DNA of 64,000 bases from Erpobdella octoculata (taxonomy: Eukaryota; Annelida; Clitellata; Hirudinida; Erpobdellidae). The notes under the pieces are model-generated. The model was given only the letters and a program-made list of their open reading frames with translations, was not told the origin of the DNA and made no database searches. Made by a program: the position numbers and the translations under genes. Within the stretch, counting starts at the first letter, position 1; the number at the start of each line of letters is the position of its first letter. This document shows positions 1 to 16,846 of this stretch, in pieces. Where the stretch lies: positions 29,143,617 through 29,207,616 of the forward strand of contig OZ022238.1 of the NCBI GenBank assembly GCA_963978895.1. The letters run 5' to 3'.

Positions 1-690
1 CGGAAAGACGGTGGTCTTTGGAAAGGCTGGACTTGGTAGGAGAGTTAGGGCCCCGAGGAGAGTTGAAATCACCGCATAATAAAAAATCGAGTTTATTAAT
101 AATGATTTTGTCTAGAAGATTAGAAAGTTCCTCAATGAATGTAGGGTATGAGGTGTCAAGAGGACGATAGAGACAGATTAAAATTACGAAGGTAGATCTG
201 TCTCTTATTTTTAACGAGCAGTGTTCAAATGTGTTGTAGAGGCCAGCATCGTAGGAGGAGATTTTAAACTCGTAATTGTAAATTATGCAAGTACTACCGC
301 CTATTTTGCCATTTTTCGATGTTGGTGGAAGACGAAAAAGCCAGATGGAGCCAAGTCAAGCAACACAATCAGGGGAATCGGCGGATACCCATGTTTCCGT
401 GATAGCCAGGATATTCAAATAATATGTCTGGATGAAGTTATGAAGCATGCCAGCTTTATTAACGGCTGGTCGAGCGTTAACAAGACCGAATTTCAATAAG
501 GTTTCATTGGAATGATTTGGCATGCAGGACGTTAGTTTCACCTTTTTACTTTTACAAGATTTATTTTTAGATTGTGTTTGAGCGTTGAGGCGGACTTGAT
601 AACAAGCCTGCATATCTAGCGACCGGACAGTAGTCGTTCGGCCAGTAGTCCACTTTATGTGCGCACCATGGGATTCAGCGAGCATCATCC
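1..690 (-). mobile_element. LINE endonuclease fragment, runs off the left edge
   Basis: Read on the minus strand this shows the start of an apurinic-type endonuclease domain of a Jockey/CR1/L2-group LINE. It has a VNARPAVNK block, then LAITETWV (the catalytic Glu), then IYRPLD-like text near 160-200 and LLCGDFNSP near 50-70 (the GDFN metal site). At least one stop (after DSPDCVA, near 356) and frame changes break it, so it is a decayed copy. The 3' part (RT) would lie to the left of the window. Family placement below superfamily level is a guess. Confidence 0.75.
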
Positions 691-1112
691 TTTTGTTGGA
701 TTTTGGCTTCCAGATATGGTTTTTAAAGAGTGTGTTGCGTAATGTCTTTGTGACACGAACCCAACAACTTTTAAGTTTTTACTGTTTTCAATTTTTGCCC
801 AAACAAAAAATTCCGACTGAGCAGGAACAACGATGCTCTTTGTTGCAAATACTCGCTTTACCGAGATCGTTTCACCTTTATAACAAACAGGTATTCCACA
901 TCCCCCAGTCTAAATGTTCTCATTTTTAAGTCTAATGCAAAACCCTGCGCTCTCATAAAATCAAGTCCATATAGACATTCTTCATTTATGTAAGCAACCA
1001 AAAACTGATGCTGAAAAGTACTATTTCTCAGTTTAATTTCAGTTTGAATTTTACCAACTATTGGAACAACCTCTCCAGTTGTAGTTTTCAGACGAATGTG
1101 TTTTCCACTTTG
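690..1112 (-). mobile_element. Ty3/Gypsy-like protease/linker fragment
   Basis: The minus strand reads LKTTTGEVVPIVGKIQTE, then HQFLVAYINEECLYGLDF and LDLKMRTFRLGD. This is the C-terminal half of a retropepsin-like domain as seen in Gypsy-type polyproteins, followed towards 700 by a VPAQSEFFVWAKIE linker. The catalytic DSG/DTG half is missing: upstream of 1115 the sequence belongs to a different repeat. The reverse transcriptase part is also gone, because the LINE fragment begins at about 690. It is a small scrap of an LTR element sandwiched between two other repeats. Confidence 0.6.
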
Positions 1113-1114
1113 CA

Positions 1115-2960
1115 AAACTTCGTAAGTGAGAACTTATAAAAAATAAGTCATTGTCAACGTCTTCATCTCTTGTACTGGATTCAATCTCGTTTTCTGATTC
1201 AGTATCAGAGTCAAAACAATCAACGTTATCGCATAGATCCAGATTTCCACCACATGAGCACATTTCTGAACACTTCAGTTTGTTCGCTTTGCAGCCACAT
1301 GGTGGTGCACATCTACGTTGAACACAATAACATCTGCACAGATTGAGGATAGCATGAGGGGCACAAAGCTCTGTGAATCCCACAGGCTCATATTGATCAC
1401 CGACTTGTTTCCATCCTAGAAGTGAAGTTTGCCTTTAAAATTGCTGGATACAGCGAACTCTTTGTTGGTGGAAGACTTTTGCCTTGATGTTGTTTTTTTT
1501 GTAAATAACCACCATCTAACATCTCCAATGTCTGTCATTTTACTGTTAGGCACATATACTTGACATACGAGTTTTTCGAGTTTATGCAGCACTGATTGTG
1601 ATACACTAGCTAAAATGCCAAGTTCTGATAATGCTTGGAGAACAACATTGCTTCTTCAATCGAAAGCTTTTTTCTAGGTCAGCTTACCTTTACCTGACAA
1701 AGATCCAGTGACATCTGCTTCTGATAAAGAGTGTAATCTTGGTAGTGCTGATGCCTTGAGAAGTCCCAATGCTTTGTAAATTGGTTCAAGACTGTCATAG
1801 TGTCGACTTAAACCAAAGCCAATGAATAGTCCAAAATCCGATGGCAGAAGTGGAAATCTTCGTATTGCAAGGACCATGACGTCAGTGTCTGGAGAGAAAA
1901 TGTGTAAAGTTTTTGCTCCTCTTCCAGCAGGGTGCACCGCATGTAGAATTATTTTGGTGTCGGCTTCTTTTTGTGTGTTTGCTAAACAGGAGACATCCAT
2001 ATGACTTGCACGAGCTTTGTTCTGCCAACTAACCACAAAGTTCCTGTTGTTTTTCATACCAAACACTACAAATTCGTGAGCAAGAAAATCTGACAAATCA
2101 TCTTTGGTTTTCTCATGTGCCAAAGGTTTGGCCATGGTCACTTTACTTATGATGGTTGATGAATTGATCTTAAATTGAACCGGATCTGATTTTTTCCGGC
2201 GATATTCTCTTGTAGCAGTTTTCAACGAACCCGCAATATTTGAGTCAAACACCAAATGAACTTCATCATACGTTTTGAATTTTTCGTCCATCCAGTGACA
2301 GAAATACCCTGATAAATCTTGAAATGTCTTTAAATGCACTGGTTTACCAATACAATGTAGCTCCGCCATGCCACCCACAAATGCAACTTTCTTCAGAGTC
2401 TGTGGTTAAATTGAAGGATCTGTTAAAGTTTCCACGGTCAAGTCATTGTTACCTTCAAAACGGTCACTTGGTAGTTTTACCGAAATTTCCATCAGCTTGC
2501 TCATGGAAAGGCAATGATGCATATGTCCATCATGGGTAAACAGAACACGTGGAAGTACTGTTAATTCATATTTGCTAAGGCTGGACATGAAATCAATGTC
2601 CGGTCTAGATCTCAAAGAAATCAATATTTTTGAAAAAAGTGACATATCTGCTTTCATTTCAATCACCTTATCTTGCAAGGACAATTTCACTTTTTTTTAC
2701 AAACTGAACTGCAAGTTTTTAGTTTTATTTTCTTCATTGGTGACCAGAATTTAACATCGTTACTCTGAATTCGTTCCTTCATGAACATAAACATTTGTTC
2801 CTCTCCGATTTCTTTGAGACGACACATATCAGTTTAAACATCATAAGGAAAAACACGCTGAGTGACAAAGTGCACCAATTCCGTGTTTCCACAGTGGAAT
2901 GGAATTATTGTTGAAGTAAACGCATTTTTCAGTTTTACAACGTTGATAATTTGCTTCTTG
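1115..2960 (-). pseudogene. Broken multicopy gene with PIN/FEN-like nuclease text and Cys-rich tail
   Basis: Blocks in several minus-strand frames read as one protein: a start near 2950 (VKLKNAFTSTIIPFHCGNTE), KERIQSNDVKFWSPMKK (about 2760), DKVIEMKADMSLFSK (2690-2406), a 234-aa block (2378-1674), LEKLVCQVY...WWLF (about 1600-1500), and a Cys-rich C-terminus (1383-1120: CRCYC, CGCKANKLKCSEMCSC). The 234-aa block has EADTKIILHA, SPDTDVMVLA and EADVTG...GKGK, whose spaced acidic residues resemble PIN/FEN-type nucleases. That resemblance is an inference from motif spacing. Proteins of this layout are common multicopy unknowns in invertebrate genomes, often near transposons. In-frame stops and shifts make this copy non-functional. 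Confidence 0.55.
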
Positions 2961-3358
2961 CATACGTAAACAGAGAGGTCATGATGTGTGTTATGTGTGT
3001 TATGTTATGTACTCAATAATTTTTCTTTCAAAACAGGATTTTGAAAAATTATAAAACATGATTTGCTAGTCATCTTGACAATCTTGGCTGCCATCTTGAA
3101 TATCAAGTTTACGTGATTGTTACACAGTGTTGTAAATATGTTTTTTGGATTCTCTGACCCCGAAAACTATATCTTAGACACCAAAAACGCATCGCTGTGA
3201 CATATAGTTCCTGAGAAAATTGAACAATTATGATTTGGCGGCCATCTTGAATATCTAAAAACTGCCTGAGATTTCAGAATTACACTATGATTTTTCTTAA
3301 TATAGATTATCTAACAAAGATATTGACACCCAACACATATTTGTATCATTTTGCATAC

Positions 3359-3368
<10 letters not shown>
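2961..3368. other. Unassigned AT-rich sequence
   Basis: No coding frame or repeat family recognised. A short degenerate direct repeat is visible (gcggccatcttgaat-like text near 3090 and 3238). Confidence 0.4.

Positions 3369-3448
<80 letters not shown>
3369..3448. repeat. (TA)n microsatellite
   Basis: About 40 uninterrupted TA units preceded by a few TACA units. Confidence 0.97.
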
Positions 3449-3450
<2 letters not shown>

Positions 3451-3528
3451 GAAATCTGTATTACAATAATAAATAACATAAATACTGGAGTAAATACTTA
3501 ATATTGTTCAATGTTGTTATTTTTTCCT

Positions 3529-8690
<5,162 letters not shown>

Positions 8691-10016
8691 ATATATCTAT
8701 ATCGATATCGATATCGATATCGATATCTATATCTATGTCTATATCTATATCTATATCTATATCTATATCTATATCTATATCTATATCTATATCTATATCT
8801 ATATCTATATCTATATCTATATCTATATCTATATCTATATCTATATCTATATCTATATCTATATCTATATCTATATCTATATCTATATCTATATCTATAT
8901 CTATATCTATATCTATATCTATATCTATATCTATATCTATATCTATATCTATATCTATATCTATATCTATATCTATATCTATATCTATATCTATATCTAT
9001 ATCTATATCTATATCTATATCTATATCTATATCTATATCTATATCTATATCTATATCTATATCTATATCTATATCTATATCTATATCTATATCTATATCT
9101 ATATCTATATCTATATCTATATCTATATCTATATCTATATCTATATCTATATCTATATCTATATCTATATCTATATCTATATCTATATCTATATCTATAT
9201 CTATATCTATATCTATATCTATATCTATATCTATATCTATATCTATATCTATATCTATATCTATATCTATATCTATATCTATATCTATATCTATATCTAT
9301 ATCTATATCTATATCTATATCTATATCTATATCTATATCTATATCTATATCTATATCTATATCTATATCTATATCTATATCTATATCTATATCTATATCT
9401 ATATCTATATCTATATCTATATCTATATCTATATCTATATCTATATCTATATCTATATCTATATCTATATCTATATCTATATCTATATCTATATCTATAT
9501 CTATATCTATATCTATATCTATATCTATATCTATATCTATATCTATATCTATATCTATATCTATATCTATATCTATATCTATATCTATATCTATATCTAT
9601 ATCTATATCTATATCTATATCTATATCTATATCTATATCTATATCTATATCTATATCTATATCTATATCTATATCTATATCTATATCTATATCTATATCT
9701 ATATCTATATCTATATCTATATCTATATCTATATCTATATCTATATCTATATCTATATCTATATCTATATCTATATCTATATCTATATCTATATCTATAT
9801 CTATATCTATATCTATATCTATATCTATATCTATATCTATATCTATATCTATATCTATATCTATATCTATATCTATATCTATATCTATATCTATATCTAT
9901 ATCTATATCTATATCTATATCTATATCTATATCTATATCTATATCTATATCTATATCTATATCTATATCTATATCTATATCTATATCTATATCTATATCT
10001 ATATCTATATCTATAT
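8691..10016. repeat. (ATCTAT)n hexamer array, about 1.3 kb
   Basis: Starts with a short (ATCGAT)n block (about 8699-8726) and then about 215 near-perfect ATCTAT units with one ATCTATGTCT interruption near its start. It ends exactly at the SINE. The long Ile-Ser open frame across it is a by-product of the repeat. Confidence 0.98.
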
Positions 10017-10241
10017 TAGAGGCGCTGGTGGCAGAGCGGTAGAGCGCTCGCCTGTTGATCGTTAGGTCGGCAGTTCAAGCCTCACCTGCGTCACCAGCGT
10101 AACTCCCTTAGGCAAGGAGTTCACTCGCATTGCTTTCTCATGTCTATGAAAATAGCGTGTTCTTCGAAGTTTCCGATCCAAAGGAACCTTCGTAAGCGCC
10201 TCTGACTTATCTGGCGCTATATAAATTCATCATTATTATTA
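10017..10241 (+). mobile_element. tRNA-derived SINE
   Basis: The head at 10021-10099 looks like a tRNA gene. CGCTGGTG (10023-10030) pairs with CACCAGCG (10092-10099) as an acceptor stem. TGGCAGAGCGG fits the polymerase III A box and CAGTTCAAGCC approximates the B box. A roughly 130-bp body follows, ending in GGCGCTATATAAATTCATC and a short ATT tail. A pol III A and B box in a short ATT-tailed element is the standard layout of a tRNA-derived SINE, moved by LINE machinery. I do not assign an amino-acid identity. It sits inside a hexamer array, and its 3' 100 bp recurs at 10779. Confidence 0.8.
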
Positions 10242-12540
10242 TCTATATCTATATCTATATCTATATCTATATCTATATCTATATCTATATCTATATCTAT
10301 ATCTACATCTACATCTACATCTACATCTACATCTACATCTACATCTACATCTACATCTACATCTACATCTACATCTACATCTACATCTACATCTACATCT
10401 ACATCTACATCTACATCTACATCTACATCTACATCTACATCTACATCTACATCTACATCTACATCTACATCTACATCTACATCTACATCTACATCTACAT
10501 CTACATCTACATCTACATCTACATCTACATCTACATCTACATCTACATCTACATCTACATCTACATCTACATCTACATCTACATCTACATCTACATCTAC
10601 ATCTACATCTACATCTACATCTACATCTACATCTACATCTACATCTACATCTACATCTACATCTACATCTACATCTACATCTACATCTACATCTACATCT
10701 ACATCTACATCTACATCTACATCTACATCTACATCTACATCTACATCTACATCTACATCTACATCTATATCTACATCTGTCTATGAAAATAGCGTGTTCT
10801 TCGAAGTTTCCGATCCAAAGGAACCTTCGTAAGCGCCTCTGACTTATCTGGCGCTATATAAATTCATCATTATTATTATCTATATCTATATCTATATCTA
10901 TATCTATATCTATATCTATATCTATATCTATATCTATATCTATATCTATATCTACATCTACATCTACATCTACATCTACATCTACATCTACATCTACATC
11001 TACATCTACATCTACATCTACATCTACATCTACATCTACATCTACATCTACATCTACATCTACATCTACATCTACATCTACATCTACATCTACATCTACA
11101 TCTACATCTACATCTACATCTACATCTACATCTACATCTACATCTACATCTACATCTACATCTACATCTACATCTACATCTACATCTACATCTACATCTA
11201 CATCTACATCTACATCTACATCTACATCTACATCTACATCTACATCTACATCTACATCTACATCTACATCTACATCTACATCTACATCTACATCTACATC
11301 TACATCTACATCTACATCTACATCTACATCTACATCTACATCTACATCTACATCTACATCTACATCTACATCTACATCTACATCTACATCTACATCTACA
11401 TCTACATCTACATCTACATCTACATCTACATCTACATCTACATCTACATCTACATCTACATCTACATCTACATCTACATCTACATCTACATCTACATCTA
11501 CATCTACATCTACATCTACATCTACATCTACATCTACATCTACATCTACATCTACATCTACATCTACATCTACATCTACATCTACATCTACATCTACATC
11601 TACATCTACATCTACATCTACATCTACATCTACATCTACATCTACATCTACATCTACATCTACATCTACATCTACATCTACATCTACATCTACATCTACA
11701 TCTACATCTACATCTACATCTACATCTACATCTACATCTACATCTACATCTACATCTACATCTACATCTACATCTACATCTACATCTACATCTACATCTA
11801 CATCTACATCTACATCTACATCTACATCTACATCTACATCTACATCTACATCTACATCTACATCTACATCTACATCTACATCTACATCTACATCTACATC
11901 TACATCTACATCTACATCTACATCTACATCTACATCTACATCTACATCTACATCTACATCTACATCTACATCTACATCTACATCTACATCTACATCTACA
12001 TCTACATCTACATCTACATCTACATCTACATCTACATCTACATCTACATCTACATCTACATCTACATCTACATCTACATCTACATCTACATCTACATCTA
12101 CATCTACATCTACATCTACATCTACATCTACATCTACATCTACATCTACATCTACATCTACATCTACATCTACATCTACATCTACATCTACATCTACATC
12201 TACATCTACATCTACATCTACATCTACATCTACATCTACATCTACATCTACATCTACATCTACATCTACATCTACATCTACATCTACATCTACATCTACA
12301 TCTACATCTACATCTACATCTACATCTACATCTACATCTACATCTACATCTACATCTACATCTACATCCACATCCACATCCACATCCACATCCACATCCA
12401 CATCCACATCCACATCCACATCCACATCCACATCCACATCCACATCCACATCCACATCCACATCCACATCCACATCCACATCCACATCCACATCCACATC
12501 CACATCCACATCCACATCCACATCTACATCCACATCCACA
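10242..12540. repeat. Hexamer arrays in blocks: ATCTAT, ATCTAC, ATCCAC
   Basis: Order: ATCTAT (10242-10302), ATCTAC (10303-10778), a repeat of the SINE 3' part (10779-10880), ATCTAT (10880-10950), ATCTAC (10951-12366) and ATCCAC (12367-12540, with one ATCTAC unit). Each block is nearly pure, and neighbouring blocks differ by a single T-to-C step per unit. The SINE-tail segment and the start of both following blocks repeat with a 638-bp offset, so a whole segment was duplicated. The Asp-Val open frame on the minus strand is an artefact. Confidence 0.97.
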
Positions 12541-13454
12541 TCCTTAATTACAGACAAAATGAAATAATGATAATGATGATAATGATGAAATGTATGCTTG
12601 CATATCAATTAGATAATTATAATAAGCAGATATTATTGCAAGTTTGAACAAACAGAATTACCATAATTGAAAATGGGTGACACGTGCAAGCTTGAAGCTG
12701 GCGGGTTTTTAGAATGTCTCTAAATACAAATTATTGGTCAAAAATACTTATTTGTGTAAAAAACAAATTGGCTTTTTATGGTAAATAGTAAAAGTAATGA
12801 AATTTGAAAAGAAGTAGATTATTATTTTTGACGACACTGAGCAACATTTTTGTTGTTGTATTCTTTCAAACGCTGAAATTGAAATTAGGATCTTTTCATC
12901 TGACATTTGTATTTTCGTTACCTGATATTTGTAATTTGAAACTTGAATTTATTAAAATATTATTTTTATTTGCAAATTGAACTTTTTTTATGAAATTTGA
13001 ATCTGCAACACCCACTTTTCCGACAATGACTCAACATAGGTAACTAAACTGGCACTTTATTCTGCTGTTTCCTTTTAGCTTAATTATTCAAATAATGTTT
13101 AAACAGCTAACTTGACCGCTTTACAAGAGGTTTTTGTTATTCTTAAAAGCTTTAGTAAGCTACAAGCGCAAGTTCGTGCTTGATCAAAACATATTTGAAC
13201 TTTGATACTCGTGCTTTTGTTATCAGTGGTTAAGAGTGACTTATTGTATTTTAACGTTTAATTACATATTTTTATATAATTTAATTTTAAGGTTTTATTA
13301 CATATTTATATATAATTTTTAATCAAATCACACTAGTGCATTTTAATATTAAACACAATAATTTTTAAAGACTTTTACAAGCGGCTAGAAGTGTTTTAAT
13401 GTAACAGATATCAATCAATTTTTTTATATTCAAATGTTCAATGCTTAAGTAAGT
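12541..13454. other. AT-rich spacer, nothing recognised
   Basis: No coding frame or repeat family is visible between the hexamer array and the RTE element. Confidence 0.5.
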
Positions 13455-13480
13455 AAAAATATTTTTCATCATCATCATCA

Positions 13481-16400
13481 TCATCGACCGACTACGTTTC
13501 GTCCGGACTTGTTGGTCCCTCCACTCCGCAGACGACAATATCTGAGCTTCCATTTCTCTCCCTTGGCCTCCGTGGCTTCCCTTCTAACATCCTCAGCGGT
13601 GATACTCTTTCTGTCATAACCCATGTATGTTGACATCTGGTCGAAGTATGACATTCTAGGACGGCCGCGTCTGTTGCTAGCTCTTACGTTCGATGTATAC
13701 AGCATGTATATATTTGCCGGTTCATCTTGGTTCATACGTAGGCAGTGACCAGTGAAAGACATCTGACGATGACGGATCAATGTGCTGATAGGAGCTGACT
13801 GTACCCTGTCGTACAGGTCCTCATTTGTCATACGATCCTCTGACTGAACCACACCGAGCATCCTGCGATAACACTTTCTGGCAAACACGTCCAATTTAAT
13901 CGACAAACTTTTTGTTACAAGCCAGGATTCACATCCATACAACAAAATCGATACACATGCAGCGTTGATGAAGCGCACTCTCAGCATCACACCAACGTGT
14001 CTGGAGGTGAGAATCTTCTCCAGTTTGTGGAAGGCCCCCCATGCAAGTGCGATTCTGGCCTCAATATCTTTAACATCTGAGTTCATGTGAGAACCAAGAT
14101 ATTTGAAGTCCTGGACCACTTCTACTTCTTCGCCGTCGATTGTGAGGTGCGGTGCATTAAAATCTTCAGGGATGATGAGACGCATCTGTACGGTCTTCAT
14201 GGTGTTTACTTCCAGCCCAACCTTTTTTGATTCTTCGTTGAGAGCATTCAGTTGTCGCTGAGCACCTTCTATTGAGTTCTCCAACAGGGCTATGTCATCC
14301 GCAAAGTCGAGGTCATTAATCCTCCTCTCCGCCTGTCTTGATCCATTGCGACGGTGTGTCAGATAGCCGAAACCATGTTCCGCTCGTCTCATGACATAAT
14401 CGATTACAATGACAAGCAAGAAAGGGGCTAAGACATCTCCCTGTAGGACTCCTGTGGTGATACTGAATGGCTCAGATAGTTCCCCTTCAACAAAGACCTG
14501 GCTAAATGAATTTTCATATAGCACTTTTATGGCTGAGACAATCCTATTGGGAATGCCATAGTGTCTTATTATTGCAAACATCATATCCCGATCAATCGAA
14601 TCAAATGCTTTTTTGAAGTCGATGAATGTGACGAACAACGGGATATTCTGACTATTTGCTCCGTCCATGATGCGTCTCAAAATGTTAATCTGTTGAACAC
14701 AACTACGTCCAATCCTGAACCCAGCTTGGTTTTTCCTTAACAGCTTGTCAATTGGAGTTCTAATGCGGTTGAGAAGCATTAGATTGTAAACCTTTGCTGC
14801 TATGGACATGAGAGAGATACCTCTGTAGTTAGTCATCAGTTGGAGATTTCCTTTCTTTGGCACGGTGACGATGATATTGGACGTCCAGGTACTGGGCGCG
14901 TGGAGATTGTCAAAAACCATGTTGCAGATAAAATAGATTTGCTCTCTGATGAAGTTTCCACCTTTCTTGAGTACCTCTGCAGTGAGCGCATAGTCCAAGC
15001 CCGGAGCTCTATTTGACTTGAGGTGCTTTATGGCCTCGTTCACTTCTCTTGAGCTGAAGTTGGATGTTGATATCTCGTTGTTGTCATTCGATGGGACAGG
15101 ATGATAGGCCGAGCTTGTAAACCTGCTTTTGTTGTTGAGAAGATTGTTGAAGTAATTTCTCCACTCATTCCAGCCATCCTCCTTGGACGCAGGTGGTTTC
15201 CCATCGAGTTTGCGCACCTTTACAGGATGTTTTTTATCACCGCCGCCGATTCTGTCTATTATTTTCCAAACCTCATCATGTTGATTCCTCGAGGCAGCTG
15301 CCTCTAGATCACTGAGCTGTGTCTCAAGGTAGGTCCTTTCATCCATAATGAGAGACTCGTTAACTTGCTCCCGGAGGCTTTTCCAAATCCTCTTATCCTC
15401 CACTGTTGGAGTCCTCATGTACCTTTCTTTTGCTCTGTCCTGTTTCCGCTGGAGGTGAATCGTCTGCTCTCCAACCCAGTGTGACCGTCTTTTTGTCCTC
15501 CGTTTGCCAAGAACCCTTCCACAGGTCTCCACCAGAGCTTTGTCCAAGCACTCCGCTCTTTTGTCGATCTCCTCCAGATGATTAGAAATCCGCAGGTCGT
15601 CGAAGAGAACCTCGAAGCGATTCCTCAACTCCAGGTCAAAAGACCGTTGCACCAATGCATCATCCAATCTGCAGGTATTAAGGACGACTCTCCTGAGTTT
15701 GCTACTTTTGGTCACTCTTAGCCTTATTCTGATCTTGGCCGACACAAAGCGATGATCCGAACCAACGTCTATTGAGTTGAAGGCACGACAGTCAGACAAA
15801 GAGGAATACCATTTAGCTCTTATAAGTATGTGGTTAAGCTGGTATTTCTCAGCTCTGGGGTCAGTGTAGGTGTATAGATGTCTGCGCTGGTGTTGAAAAC
15901 GGCCGTGGGCCGGCCTCATTCCAGTTGATTCGCATAGATCGATCAATCTCTGGCCATTATTGTTTGTGAGCTCGTGGTAGCAATATCCTCCGACGATCCG
16001 TGGATGCACTGGATGACTAGAGTTTCCAATGCGAGCGTTAAAGTCACCAGCAGCCAGTACAACAGTGTGGGGTGGGATTGAAATGATTAGTTTTTCTAAG
16101 TCATCGTAGAATTTGTCCTTCAATCCCTCATTTTTGTCCGACTCCGTGGGAGCATACGCTGAGATGATACTTACCCTTGGGTTACCGCCAAGATGCATCA
16201 CCATAATACGATCAGATATTTTCTCCAACGAAGTGACCATGGCAGCAACTCTTTGGCTGTAGAGCATTGCCACCCCATGGCATTCAGCAGTTGAAGACGC
16301 ATCGGAACAAGCCAGAGTCCAGCCAGGTTTTGGAGTGTCAAACTGTATACCTTCGCAGTCTGTTTGGAGCCGATGCTGCTGTAAAGCAACAAAGTCGACG

Positions 16401-16678
16401 GCGTACTCCTCGCAGCCGATGATGATCCTCTGAATTTTGTGCCTGATTCCCCCGCTATCCTTGAGGGTTCGGACGTTGTAGGTTCCGATTTTGAAATCCC
16501 GTTTACCTTTCCTAGATGCTTTATGTCGCCAGACGATGTCATCAGCAGTGTGACTTCGGGTTATCCCGCTTTCATCACACTCCGTCATTAAAGAGTTTTG
16601 TCGTCTGGAGACGTCAGCTGGGTTGCCCGGAATGGGTACTTCAGAAATTGTTTTCGTAGCAGAATAAATTCCTGGCAA
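13481..16678 (-). CDS. RTE-type LINE polyprotein (endonuclease + reverse transcriptase), 1065 aa
   Basis: Encodes an apurinic-like endonuclease (about residues 60-330) and a reverse transcriptase (about 560-850). Endonuclease landmarks are KIGTYNVRTL, GDFNAR and GSDHR. RT landmarks are FIDFKKAFDSIDR, GVLQGDVLAPFLL and LDFADDIALL with both catalytic Asp. After the RT comes an INAACVSILLYGCESWL block and a RRGRPRMSY C-terminus. There are no stops or frameshifts. One oddity: the usual LQEHR-type motif that supplies the endonuclease metal-binding Glu reads LQQHR, so a key acidic residue is Gln. If that is real, nicking of target DNA may be impaired although the RT looks sound. The first Met at 16678 is taken as the start. 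Confidence 0.92.
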   Translation of the reverse strand: MPGIYSATKTISEVPIPGNPADVSRRQNSLMTECDESGITRSHTADDIVWRHKASRKGKRDFKIGTYNVRTLKDSGGIRHKIQRIIIGCEEYAVDFVALQQHRLQTDCEGIQFDTPKPGWTLACSDASSTAECHGVAMLYSQRVAAMVTSLEKISDRIMVMHLGGNPRVSIISAYAPTESDKNEGLKDKFYDDLEKLIISIPPHTVVLAAGDFNARIGNSSHPVHPRIVGGYCYHELTNNNGQRLIDLCESTGMRPAHGRFQHQRRHLYTYTDPRAEKYQLNHILIRAKWYSSLSDCRAFNSIDVGSDHRFVSAKIRIRLRVTKSSKLRRVVLNTCRLDDALVQRSFDLELRNRFEVLFDDLRISNHLEEIDKRAECLDKALVETCGRVLGKRRTKRRSHWVGEQTIHLQRKQDRAKERYMRTPTVEDKRIWKSLREQVNESLIMDERTYLETQLSDLEAAASRNQHDEVWKIIDRIGGGDKKHPVKVRKLDGKPPASKEDGWNEWRNYFNNLLNNKSRFTSSAYHPVPSNDNNEISTSNFSSREVNEAIKHLKSNRAPGLDYALTAEVLKKGGNFIREQIYFICNMVFDNLHAPSTWTSNIIVTVPKKGNLQLMTNYRGISLMSIAAKVYNLMLLNRIRTPIDKLLRKNQAGFRIGRSCVQQINILRRIMDGANSQNIPLFVTFIDFKKAFDSIDRDMMFAIIRHYGIPNRIVSAIKVLYENSFSQVFVEGELSEPFSITTGVLQGDVLAPFLLVIVIDYVMRRAEHGFGYLTHRRNGSRQAERRINDLDFADDIALLENSIEGAQRQLNALNEESKKVGLEVNTMKTVQMRLIIPEDFNAPHLTIDGEEVEVVQDFKYLGSHMNSDVKDIEARIALAWGAFHKLEKILTSRHVGVMLRVRFINAACVSILLYGCESWLVTKSLSIKLDVFARKCYRRMLGVVQSEDRMTNEDLYDRVQSAPISTLIRHRQMSFTGHCLRMNQDEPANIYMLYTSNVRASNRRGRPRMSYFDQMSTYMGYDRKSITAEDVRREATEAKGEKWKLRYCRLRSGGTNKSGRNVVGR

Positions 16679-16704
16679 TTAGGTTGCTAGCCTTAGGAAC
16701 CAGA

Positions 16705-16846
16705 GGTTTGAAATCGAGGTTATCCTTCCCCTAGATGGGCAGCCCTCCCGGGTTAACGAACCCCATCTGTCCATTGGTTTGAAATCAGGGTTTTCCTTTC
16801 CCTAGATGGGCTGCCCTCCCGGGCTAACGAACCCCATCTGTCCGAA
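16705..16846 (-). repeat. 71-bp tandem repeat in the RTE 5' region
   Basis: Two diverged copies start with GGTTTGAAATC at 16705 and 16776 and end with CCCATCTGTCC. Both carry the CTAGATGGGC...CCCTCCCGGG block. They lie just upstream of the ORF on the coding strand, where LINE promoters usually are; promoter function is inferred only. Confidence 0.8.

Noticed and set aside
8735..10042. 435-codon open frame of alternating Ile and Ser
   Set aside because: It is the translation of the ATCTAT microsatellite with no non-repeat coding sequence.
10021..10099. A functional tRNA gene
   Set aside because: The acceptor-stem pairing and boxes are tRNA-like, but the sequence continues into a SINE body and ATT tail and the arms are imperfect.
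8691..12540. Regular spacing suggested a CRISPR-like or regulatory array
   Set aside because: There are no spacers between units; these are plain hexamer microsatellites in a eukaryotic genome.
10854..12608. 584-codon Asp-Val frame on the minus strand
   Set aside because: It follows the ATCTAC array exactly and starts and ends in non-coding edges.
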